A stretch of DNA of 33,685 bases, from contig CAIRZD010000327.1 in NCBI GenBank assembly GCA_903882965.1, positions 1 to 33,685 on the forward strand, given 5' to 3'. Positions 1-7,400 of this stretch are shown in pieces. The position numbers and the translations under genes are program-made. Position 1 is the stretch's first letter, and the number at the start of each line of letters is the position of its first letter. Under the pieces are notes generated by a model. The model saw only the letters and a program-made list of their open reading frames with translations. It was not told the origin of the DNA and made no database searches. This stretch comes from an uncultured Bacteroidota bacterium. GTDB taxonomy: Bacteria > Bacteroidota > Bacteroidia > Chitinophagales > Chitinophagaceae.

Positions 1-557
1 AGCACGCTGCCTGAGCCCTCTAAGAAAATAGTTGCACTGCCCGTGCTCCATGAGCCGCCCGGTGTCGCATCCGTCAAAATAATTGTTGAGCCGGTACATA
101 CTGCCGATGGACCACTGATGGCCGATGGCGAAGGATCTACTGTTATAACACTGCTGGCATAACAGCCGCCCGGCATTGTATAGCTTATATTCGCCGTTCC
201 CGCACTTACGCCTGTTACAGTCCCGTCTGTTCCTACAGTGGCGACCCCGGTAGTCCCTGAACTCCAGGCACCGCCCGATGGAAAATCACTGTAATAAGTT
301 GTTGCACCGGCACAAATTTCAGACACCCCTGATATGCCTGATGGTTGCGCGTTGATCGTTATTACTGTCGTTACATAACATCCTGATGGCATTGTATACG
401 TTACCGTTGCCGTACCCGACACATAGCCCAGCACACTACCTGATCCTTCTATGAAAATTGTCGCACTACCTGTGCTCCATGAGCCGCCCGGTGTTGCATC
501 AGTCAGCATAATTGTTGAGCCGGTGCATACTGCGGATGGGCCACTGATGGCAGCCGG
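1..557 (-). repeat. In-frame 429-bp spaced repeat of Ig-like units
   Basis: DNA at 1-128 matches 430-557 closely, with an offset of 429 bp (143 codons). Both encode the stretch ISGPSAVCTGSTI followed by LTDATPGGSWSTGSATIF. The unit between them is a different Ig-like variant, so the protein alternates two unit types. Confidence 0.85.
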
Positions 558-1928
558 CGCTGAGTTAACATTCAAAAGTGAGGTTACACTACTCCCGCCA
601 AGTGTATAGGTTATCATTGTCGTACCGGTTGCAATGGCAGTAACAAGCCCCGTGCTTGAGCCTATCGTTGCTACTGATGTATTACTACTGCTCCACGTAC
701 CACCTGCACTGGCATCAGAAAAGGTGTAACTACTACCCACACACATATTCGAAACACCTAACATAGCTGACAGCCCCTGCAATTCCATTACCGTTGCTCC
801 ATAATTATTAGCTTGATCCATGTACGATACATATATTGTACCGTTCTTGGTTACGGTTATATTAGGATACTGCACACCTGCAGCTGAAAATGCAGTGTTA
901 CCCTCTGCAACCCAACTGGTGCCATTATACGCTTTTACCGTTGCAGCCCACGACTGAAAGAAATCTGCATAAACCACGTAAGGCGCACCGAAGGTGTCAA
1001 GCGCTATAGATATATTGGGGTTACCCGGCGTCACCGAGAACTTTGTTGGGTTTAAAGATACCCAGCTGCTGCCGTTAAATTTCATCACTCCTGCGCTATC
1101 ACCATATGTATAACTGCCGTTTCCAAACGAGTAGCACACATAAGGTGTGCCATATTTATCTATCTTGATAAATGTTGAATAAGTCCTTGTTGGCGTAAAT
1201 CCTGCACTACCCACTGTTACCCAGTTGGTCCCGTCAAATTTCACTACCGTAGCCGGCCCTTCATAACCATCCTGGTATACCACATAAGGTGTGCCGCTTG
1301 GGTCCAGGGCTAACGAAGTGTAAGCAGAATACGGATTTGAAAAGCCCGGAGTCCCTACCCCTACCCAGCCGCTGCCACTGTTTTTCATCACTGTCACAGA
1401 ATTGCTATATTGGCCATCAATATAAGCCGTATAGATCGTACCAAACGTATCTACTGCTATAGAAGGGAAATTTATCAGATTTCCCGAGAATCCGGGGGCT
1501 CCTACCACATCCCAACTGCTCCCTACATGCTTCATCACCGTTGTCCCATCATTGTTCGTCCCATCCGAATAAACCACATACGGCGTACCATACTTATCCA
1601 TAGCTATAGCAGGTGCCCCTGCGCCGCCCGGCGTAACCCCGGCGGTATCCACAGGCACCCAACTAGTACCATTAAACTTCATTACAGTCGTCTTATCCGC
1701 ACGCGTAGCATCTTCATACACCACGTAAGGTACTCCGCCGGTGTCTATGGCAATACAAGTATTCCAGGCATCCCCAATCCCCGAAAAATCAACACTGCCA
1801 ACCACTTGCCAGGTTTGAGCATTAACCCCAAATGCAGACAGCAACAAGATAACACTGCATAACAGCCCACGGGTTACTGGTGCCTTCAGCGATCCCGGCG
1901 ACAAATATTTTATACAAATATTTTTCAT
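1..1928 (-). CDS. Large secreted repeat protein, beta-propeller-like then Ig-like repeats (partial, C-terminus off window)
   Basis: An uninterrupted minus-strand frame runs from an ATG at 1928 to the left edge (642 codons, no stop). Residues 1-38 form a signal peptide ending near VNAQ. Residues about 39-385 contain at least six imperfect repeats of about 55 residues with the pattern GTPYVVYxD ... VMKFNGSSWV, as in beta-propeller or sialidase-like repeats. From about residue 386 come Ig-like (Big_2-type) units of about 72 residues with the pattern CxGSTxxxTD..PGGxWS..TxxVTYTMPxGCY. The second and fourth Ig units are almost the same, spaced 143 codons apart. Family knowledge: such proteins in Bacteroidota are usually exported by the type IX system through a C-terminal sorting domain and act as surface adhesins or matrix proteins; that domain would lie outside the window, so the T9SS link is inference. 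Ligand and exact role are unknown. Confidence 0.85.
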   Translation of the reverse strand, partial: MKNICIKYLSPGSLKAPVTRGLLCSVILLLSAFGVNAQTWQVVGSVDFSGIGDAWNTCIAIDTGGVPYVVYEDATRADKTTVMKFNGTSWVPVDTAGVTPGGAGAPAIAMDKYGTPYVVYSDGTNNDGTTVMKHVGSSWDVVGAPGFSGNLINFPSIAVDTFGTIYTAYIDGQYSNSVTVMKNSGSGWVGVGTPGFSNPYSAYTSLALDPSGTPYVVYQDGYEGPATVVKFDGTNWVTVGSAGFTPTRTYSTFIKIDKYGTPYVCYSFGNGSYTYGDSAGVMKFNGSSWVSLNPTKFSVTPGNPNISIALDTFGAPYVVYADFFQSWAATVKAYNGTSWVAEGNTAFSAAGVQYPNITVTKNGTIYVSYMDQANNYGATVMELQGLSAMLGVSNMCVGSSYTFSDASAGGTWSSSNTSVATIGSSTGLVTAIATGTTMITYTLGGSSVTSLLNVNSAPAAISGPSAVCTGSTIMLTDATPGGSWSTGSATIFIEGSGSVLGYVSGTATVTYTMPSGCYVTTVITINAQPSGISGVSEICAGATTYYSDFPSGGAWSSGTTGVATVGTDGTVTGVSAGTANISYTMPGGCYASSVITVDPSPSAISGPSAVCTGSTIILTDATPGGSWSTGSATIFLEGSGSV

Positions 1929-1961
1929 AAATTTTAAATTTTTATAGTTACCAATATCAAT

Positions 1962-1969
1962 CAAATGTA
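1962..1969 (-). promoter_or_regulatory. Putative -7 box of the Ig-repeat protein gene
   Basis: The minus strand reads TACATTTG, a perfect TAnnTTTG box, 33 nt before the ATG at 1928. A TTG lies 15 nt upstream, shorter than the usual 19-20, so the -33 element is weak. Confidence 0.45.
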
Positions 1970-2390
1970 ATTTTCAGTATTATTCAAATATATGATTTTA
2001 ATCAGGTCTCTATATCCCTAATGTTCGGTAGATAAATGACCGATATTCTCGAATAAAACACATTAGCTGCATCAATTAAATCACTACATGCGAATATTAT
2101 CAATTCATTTATATCCTGGCCGGATCGACGCTTTCACCAGACTTGGCGACAATCAAAGCACTGTGCTGAATTTCCCTATCATATATAATCTTTCATGGCA
2201 AAAAAGGTGGGTGGCCCATCCGCCCAAAAATGTATCTGATCTGATTTCATAAAATTCACGTAGCGGCCAGGCCAGCTGTTTTTATACCAATTATAATATT
2301 ACAACCTCATAAAGTGCATGCACCAATTTTTATAAGAAAAAACTACACCTCAAAAGTCAACACCAGATCAACAGTACATTTTATCTTTAA

Positions 2391-2411
2391 AATTAGGTGT
2401 ATACACTAATT
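2391..2411. promoter_or_regulatory. Near-perfect palindrome around TGTATACA
   Basis: The sequence is AATTAG, one extra G, then TGTATACACTAATT. Without the extra G it is a perfect 20-bp palindrome. The core GTGTATACAC recurs at 24117-24130. This form fits a dimeric regulator site; the regulator is unknown. Confidence 0.4.
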
Positions 2412-2585
2412 GAAGCATATCCCCCACACCCACGACATTTACATACCCGCAGAAAGAAGATAAGAGGAGAATTGCACAACCACCCGCATATACTCACTTA
2501 ACAGACTTTGCGCCAAAATATCGAAAACAAATTTTAAACCGGCAATTTCATATTATGAAAAAACAACACAAATTGAAAATTTCCA

Positions 2586-2638
2586 ACTGTGACAATCAGC
2601 GTGATAAATTGGGGCATTTTGCGACATTTTGCGACATT
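2586..2638 (+). repeat. 53-bp conserved intergenic element, copy 1
   Basis: It aligns without gaps to the minus strand of 23672-23724, 45 of 53 positions identical by hand count. Shared blocks are ACTGTGACAA, GATAAATTG and two copies of TGCGACATT spaced 10 bp (one helical turn) apart. The element points toward the gene at 2767, whose -33 box lies 71 bp further on. Confidence 0.7.
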
Positions 2639-2709
2639 TTATTTTTGGCAGGAATTCGTAAATGTCTGCGCCTTCACATATAAATATTATTAACGCATTT
2701 ATTGAATTT

Positions 2710-2740
2710 TTGAGTTAATTATAATAATCTCTTACTTTTG
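2710..2740 (+). promoter_or_regulatory. Promoter of the enoyl-CoA hydratase gene
   Basis: TTG at 2710-2712, 20 bp, then TACTTTTG at 2733-2740, matching the Bacteroidota primary-sigma consensus. The start codon is 26 nt after the box. Confidence 0.65.
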
Positions 2741-2766
2741 ATACCCATCCAAAACTCACCATTATT

Positions 2767-3549
2767 ATGCGTCACACAGAAGGTCACGTTACCGCCGAGA
2801 TACAACATGGTATTGCTACGATAGAATTCTTCCATCCGTCCAGCAATGCTCTCCCCGCGGCAATACTTACGGATCTCGCTAAAACGATAAATGATATTGG
2901 CATTGATAACCGCGTAAAAGTTATCGTATTGCGGAGTGCCGGTGAAAAGGCTTTCTGCGCCGGAGCATCTTTTGATGAGTTGATGGCTATTGAGAACGAG
3001 GCAGATGGCAAAAAATTCTTTAGCGGCTTCGCCCATGTCATCAATGCCATGCGCAAATGCCACAAACTGATCATAGGCCGTGTACAAGGCAAAGCAGTAG
3101 GCGGCGGTGTCGGCATCATTGCTGCTACCGATTACGCAATAGCTACAGAAGATTCATCCGTTAAGCTTAGTGAGCTGGCAGTAGGCATAGGCCCATTTGT
3201 TGTAGGCCCCGCAGTTGAGCGCAAAGTAGGGGTGTCCGGTTATACCCAGCTGGCAATAGACGCTACCGAGTGGCGCTCTGCAGAATGGGCTAAGCGCCAC
3301 GGCCTTTATTCCGAGATACACAAAAATATTTTCGAAGTAGATGATGCGGTAACCAAACTCGCCGAGCAACTGGCTCACAGCAGCCCCGATGCCATGGCTC
3401 AGCTCAAAAAAATATTCTGGCAGGGCACCGAAAACTGGGACTCCCTCCTTTCTGATCGTGCAGCTATCAGCGGTCACCTTGTGCTCAGCACATTTACACG
3501 TAACGCCATAAATAAATTTAAAGCAAAAGCAAAACCACAAACTTCATAA
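2767..3549 (+). CDS. Enoyl-CoA hydratase/isomerase family protein, methylglutaconyl-CoA hydratase-like
   Basis: A 260-residue crotonase-fold protein of usual family length. The oxyanion-hole region is visible as AFCAGASFDEL (about residues 62-72) and GKAVGGGVG (about 108-116). The first catalytic Glu of classical hydratases (GGGxE) is Gly116 here, while the second is kept as Glu136 in LSELAVG. The GGGVG...LSE pattern is, from memory, typical of the bacterial LiuC group (3-methylglutaconyl-CoA hydratase, leucine breakdown), so that is the preferred role; another short-chain enoyl-CoA hydratase or isomerase is possible. No other leucine-degradation gene is adjacent. It has its own promoter and converges with the methyltransferase gene, the stops being 13 bp apart. 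Confidence 0.85.
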   Translation: MRHTEGHVTAEIQHGIATIEFFHPSSNALPAAILTDLAKTINDIGIDNRVKVIVLRSAGEKAFCAGASFDELMAIENEADGKKFFSGFAHVINAMRKCHKLIIGRVQGKAVGGGVGIIAATDYAIATEDSSVKLSELAVGIGPFVVGPAVERKVGVSGYTQLAIDATEWRSAEWAKRHGLYSEIHKNIFEVDDAVTKLAEQLAHSSPDAMAQLKKIFWQGTENWDSLLSDRAAISGHLVLSTFTRNAINKFKAKAKPQTS

Positions 3550-3562
3550 ACACCCGGGATCA

Positions 3563-4675
3563 TTAGGCTCTTGCACGCTCAAACTTTGCCACAAACATAC
3601 AGTCTGCATGAATCCCTATTCCGTTTATAAGTTCAGACCGCACTAATTGCAAACCTGCTTCTTGAAGTATATGATCCACTACTTCCTCGTTCTCAGTTTT
3701 AAATACCGAACAGGTAATATAAAATAGCTTACCACCGGGTTTTAAATACCGGCTCACATTTGTTGCTATAGTTTTCTGACGCGCAGCAAATGCAGAAAGA
3801 GTTGTTGGGTCGAAAAAATAAAGTTGTTCCGGTGTCCGGGCCCATGTGCCGGAACCGCTGCATGGTGCATCGCAGATAATATTATCAAACTGTTTGCCAC
3901 CCAAAGCCTTATCTAAAAGCACTTTATTACTAACATCCGTAACGTGCGCCACTGGCAAAATATGCCTGTATTGCCTGAAGCGGCTCTGTAGATTGTGTAT
4001 AATGCTTTCCCGCAAGTCTGATACGGTAAGTCGCACACCTGGCTCCAAATCTTTAAGTAATAAAGATTTACCGCCTGCACCAGAGCAGCAGTCATACCAC
4101 AATTCATTTTTCCCTGGATTAAAGAGTTCCCCGGTTTGTTGAGAAGATGCATCTTGTACCACATAGCAGTCAGGTGGTAAAACAGCATCTATTTTAGCTC
4201 CGTTGGGCAGAGATAGGCAATTATCTGTAATGAATGTAAAAGGTATTTGTTGTCCGTTCAGCAGGCTGATTACCTTGCCCTTGTCTTTACGAATACGTAT
4301 GAACAGATCGGGTTGCACTAACATTGATTGCAACCATTCTTCCTTATCAATACCATCGGACAATGCAATGTCAAATGGGAACAGGTCATTGATTTCAAAA
4401 GATATCTCCTTTTTGTTTAAATATTCTGATATTGAGAAGTTCTGGAATTTACCTGGATCAATTAGCCATTGCTCAATTAATTCACTAAACCATTCATCAG
4501 ACTTCATTCCTTTGCTACACCTATACCAGCAATATGCCATGGCACTAAGTATCTTTCGGTCCCTGCTGCCAAGAATTGGGTATTGCTTGAAGTAATTTTT
4601 AAGATAATGAGCAAGAGGAATGTCGCCATGGTATTGTTCCAATATTGCCTTAATATGTTGCCCGATATAGCGCAT
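3563..4675 (-). CDS. RsmB/NOP2/Sun-family RNA (cytosine-C5) methyltransferase
   Basis: A 370-residue SAM-dependent methyltransferase that would make m5C in rRNA (or tRNA). The SAM-binding loop is YDCCSGAGGKS (about 194-204). Motif IV is DAPCSGSGTW with Cys272, and motif VI is YITCSVF with the catalytic Cys322, so both cysteines of this two-cysteine family are present. The N-terminal about 100 residues are helical and lack a clear NusB domain. The protein is shorter than E. coli RsmB (about 430), as is common in Bacteroidota. The target base cannot be told from sequence. It is transcribed alone; the ATG at 4675 is the only good start. Confidence 0.9.
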   Translation of the reverse strand: MRYIGQHIKAILEQYHGDIPLAHYLKNYFKQYPILGSRDRKILSAMAYCWYRCSKGMKSDEWFSELIEQWLIDPGKFQNFSISEYLNKKEISFEINDLFPFDIALSDGIDKEEWLQSMLVQPDLFIRIRKDKGKVISLLNGQQIPFTFITDNCLSLPNGAKIDAVLPPDCYVVQDASSQQTGELFNPGKNELWYDCCSGAGGKSLLLKDLEPGVRLTVSDLRESIIHNLQSRFRQYRHILPVAHVTDVSNKVLLDKALGGKQFDNIICDAPCSGSGTWARTPEQLYFFDPTTLSAFAARQKTIATNVSRYLKPGGKLFYITCSVFKTENEEVVDHILQEAGLQLVRSELINGIGIHADCMFVAKFERARA

Positions 4676-4854
4676 AGGCTAAAATTACCTCTTTGAAGCT
4701 TATAGAGAAAATATAATCACAAATATTACAAAAGCCGTAATTTCGAGATAGGTTCTTAAACAACCGTAAAGAATTTGTTAAAGTCAAAATATTTTTTTCC
4801 CTTAAACAATCTTACGTGTGTTTTTTGCGTCTAACCATTACTTAATATATAATT

Positions 4855-5532
4855 ATGAAAAGAAGAAATTTTTTGATCGCTATAAGTTTTGTGATTGGCG
4901 GGAGCGTATTGTTTACATCATGCATAGAGCGGAGCGATTACAATACAAATCCCAATAACAATTATAACAATACTCATAACTCCAATTCAGACACTACATA
5001 TGCGCTGAATGTGCAATTTAGTGTAGGGGCAAATACAGAATGGGCTTTTATTGATCCTACAGATTCTGCATATGCCAGCGATAGCGGGGGTACTTACCAA
5101 TATGTAGACTACAGCAGGCTCAAATCGAGTATGACAGTTGTAAGCACTGACGCAAAAACTTCAAATAACCTTACTGTTACAACACGAGTGAAATCCAATA
5201 ATATGATCGGGCTTATATTTGGCGCATCATCTACAAGTAATGGTTATGCTTTTTATATAGATACAGCAGGTAATTACTCACTGTACGAGGAAGGCACTGG
5301 AACTAATGCTTCCATACCTATTATTCCTTCTACACAGGATACGCTATATGCGCTCAAGAACAACTGGAATACTATTGAAATGGATCAGGTCAATGGGGTA
5401 TGGACTTTTTATATTAATGGTACACAAGTCACCAGTTTAGCCGCAAGGGCATTAAGTGGTAGCAGTTTCGGGTTTAAGATATTACCGGGAACTGTGGGTT
5501 ATGCCAGCTACCTTACTGTAAGAAGTTATTAA
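4855..5532 (+). CDS. Lipoprotein with concanavalin/LamG-like domain, function unknown
   Basis: 225 residues. A type II signal peptide ends in the lipobox LFTSC, giving a lipidated Cys at about residue 23. An Asn/Ser/Thr-rich linker (about 30-46) follows, then a beta-rich domain (about 50-225) with NLTVTTRVKS, NGYAFYID and WNTIEMDQVNGVWTFYING. These patterns resemble the laminin-G/concanavalin-like folds (DUF1080 or LamG type) that often bind sugars. No catalytic residues can be named. It is likely outer-membrane anchored. The dipeptidase gene follows 50 bp downstream and both act in the envelope, but joint transcription is only a guess. Confidence 0.75.
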   Translation: MKRRNFLIAISFVIGGSVLFTSCIERSDYNTNPNNNYNNTHNSNSDTTYALNVQFSVGANTEWAFIDPTDSAYASDSGGTYQYVDYSRLKSSMTVVSTDAKTSNNLTVTTRVKSNNMIGLIFGASSTSNGYAFYIDTAGNYSLYEEGTGTNASIPIIPSTQDTLYALKNNWNTIEMDQVNGVWTFYINGTQVTSLAARALSGSSFGFKILPGTVGYASYLTVRSY

Positions 5533-5582
5533 GGAATTGTTTGTAACAAAGTAATTAGATTTGCCATGCAATACGATGATGC

Positions 5583-6281
5583 ATGCTAGACTATGTTATA
5601 ATAATTCTTTTGCCACTATTCTTTTTTTCAGATTCATCTCTCGCACAGCAATGCAAAACAGATGCGAAAGTAATCAGCAATAAATCAGTCCTGTTACTGT
5701 CTATAAAAAATGACCCGGCTAAAGAACTAGTAAATATAACGAAGACTATACCGGGCGTGGCATTAGATATCCGCTATGCCACAACTAATAATTTTACCAA
5801 AACTATATTGTATCATCACCCGCAGGTATATCTGCGAACAGCTCCTGCAAATGCATTGCGACAGATACAGGATGAATTGCATAAGAAGGGTATGGCGCTT
5901 AAAATATATGATGCGTTCCGCCCATTCAGCGTTACCTGCAAAATATGGAATATAGTGCCTGACAGGCGATATGCCGCAAACCCAAGGAAAGGCAGTAATC
6001 ATAACCGTGGGCTGGCGGTGGATCTCACTATAATAGATTTAAAGACCGGAAAAGAACTGGATATGGGTACCGCATTTGATAGTTTTACAGATACTGCACA
6101 CCATTCTTTTACACAGCTTCCAGCCAACGTCATTGCCAACCGTAAATTATTAAAGGGAGTAATGTGGAGGCATGGATTTGGCATGGTGCCGGATGAATGG
6201 TGGCACTATCAATGGAAAAATAATGATGACTACGAAGTTATAGACCTCGATTTTGATGACTTGAAGGAGATAGCAAACTGA
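5583..6281 (+). CDS. D-alanyl-D-alanine dipeptidase, VanX/DdpX-like (M15D)
   Basis: 232 residues with an N-terminal signal peptide (cleavage near LAQQ, residues 20-23), so periplasmic. The zinc site of the M15 family is complete: SNHNRGLAVD gives His140 and Asp147, and DEWWHYQW gives catalytic Glu205 and zinc ligand His208. Arg113 in DAFRPFS matches the transition-state Arg of VanX. The enzyme should split D-Ala-D-Ala, or similar peptides from peptidoglycan turnover. A secreted form with no vanH/vanA nearby points to wall recycling or nutrition rather than vancomycin resistance. Confidence 0.88.
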   Translation: MLDYVIIILLPLFFFSDSSLAQQCKTDAKVISNKSVLLLSIKNDPAKELVNITKTIPGVALDIRYATTNNFTKTILYHHPQVYLRTAPANALRQIQDELHKKGMALKIYDAFRPFSVTCKIWNIVPDRRYAANPRKGSNHNRGLAVDLTIIDLKTGKELDMGTAFDSFTDTAHHSFTQLPANVIANRKLLKGVMWRHGFGMVPDEWWHYQWKNNDDYEVIDLDFDDLKEIAN

Positions 6282-6305
6282 TTTTAATGAACCTTTGCCG
6301 GTTAG

Positions 6306-7388
6306 TTACGGATGTTTATTCATCAGCACATTTCTAGGTGTTTTGGGAGTACCTGCTTTTTGCCCGGGTATGTCTTTTTGGAAAAACTCATATGCTTTAT
6401 GAAGGATATTGCGGAATGCAAAGCGCTGGATCATAACTGTATCCTTATTGTTATTGATCACAGCATACATCCGGTCTGAATCATAATCATCCGGTACATC
6501 CTCATTATGGGTGGTTAGGTTTTTACTTCTTTTATTCAACGCCATAAAATATATGTCGGCATGCATATGTTGCCCATGCATACCTATAATATCTATTGCA
6601 GTCTCTTTAGGGGCTGTTTTTAAAGTAGTATCCATATCATTTAGTCCATTAAGATACCCTTCACAATTGACATTTGTGAAGTATTTCAGGTAAATTCTGG
6701 CCCTGCGAGAATTTTCACCATCGAGGCCCTTCATCAGACTTGGATCAGCTGTTACAGTAACTGAATCTTTGTCGCGTTGTATAACAAATGAGTTGATCGG
6801 GTGGTCTGCATATTGCATGGAAATGCTTTTTATTTCATCCGGCGCGATATTAAAGACAGTTCTGTCACGCCAGTCTGTAAGCCGTGTTGTATAACGTGCG
6901 GTTATGTATCCTACAAAGCCGGGCACTTGCACTACGTAGGGCATATGAGCACCTTCTACCAGCATATTAGTTCCGGTATTATTTACAGAAGCACCACCAA
7001 CATAGAATACTTTCATTTTTTTGCCTGCCCTGTCATATACTTCTACTTTTATACCATCTGTCGACAGGTTTTTTATTACATTATCTACAGCGTTTTTAGT
7101 AACCGGATATAGCGGGTTCTGTTGCGTAAACGTAGTAAGTATTAAGTTCAGCGTACTGGGTAGCGCTTTATATTTCTTATTGACTATCCAACCTGAATCA
7201 CTACGCTCTGCCAATATGGATTCGCCATCGGCAGAAACAATAAATATCTTGCCTACAGCGGCGGTATCTTTGATGCTGAACCCTGCCTCAGAGGTGCTGT
7301 ATGGCATTGCATCGTTTTTAATGATGAAGTAATAAATGCCAAACCCCAGGAGGGCCAGAATAACAAGGTATAATAATGTCTTACGCAT
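6306..7388 (-). CDS. DUF4340 domain-containing membrane-anchored protein, gldG-linked
   Basis: 360 residues with one N-terminal membrane segment (about 4-24) and a periplasmic rest. The region about 30-330 has the DUF4340 look: short beta repeats such as KIFIVSADGESILAERSD and GWIVNKKY, then TARYTTRLTDWRDRTVFNIAPDEI. It starts 12 bp after gldG stops and surely shares its transcript. Family knowledge: DUF4340 proteins commonly sit beside GldG/ABC-2-type gliding transporters and are thought to be accessory parts; the molecular role is not known. Confidence 0.8.
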   Translation of the reverse strand: MRKTLLYLVILALLGFGIYYFIIKNDAMPYSTSEAGFSIKDTAAVGKIFIVSADGESILAERSDSGWIVNKKYKALPSTLNLILTTFTQQNPLYPVTKNAVDNVIKNLSTDGIKVEVYDRAGKKMKVFYVGGASVNNTGTNMLVEGAHMPYVVQVPGFVGYITARYTTRLTDWRDRTVFNIAPDEIKSISMQYADHPINSFVIQRDKDSVTVTADPSLMKGLDGENSRRARIYLKYFTNVNCEGYLNGLNDMDTTLKTAPKETAIDIIGMHGQHMHADIYFMALNKRSKNLTTHNEDVPDDYDSDRMYAVINNNKDTVMIQRFAFRNILHKAYEFFQKDIPGQKAGTPKTPRNVLMNKHP

Positions 7389-7400
7389 TTACTGAGGGTT

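Larger units (their letters stand above)
1929..2766. other. AT-rich intergenic region with regulatory elements, no gene recognised
   Basis: This gap separates two divergent genes. It holds a promoter for each side, a near-palindrome at 2391-2411 and a 53-bp conserved element at 2586-2638. On the minus strand near 2190-2300 a 39-codon open stretch without a plausible start has protein-like composition (it includes QIHFWADGPPTFFAMKDYI) and could be a gene remnant, but I cannot assign it. Confidence 0.5.

Noticed and set aside
1410-1862. Plus-strand 150-codon frame rich in Arg, His and Ile
   Set aside because: It is the shadow of the Ig-repeat protein gene on the minus strand, which has a signal peptide and repeat pattern.
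2620-2640. Sigma-54-type promoter at GGGGCATTTTGC in the 53-bp element
   Set aside because: The spacing between GG and GC is 8 bp or less, not the required 10, in both copies.
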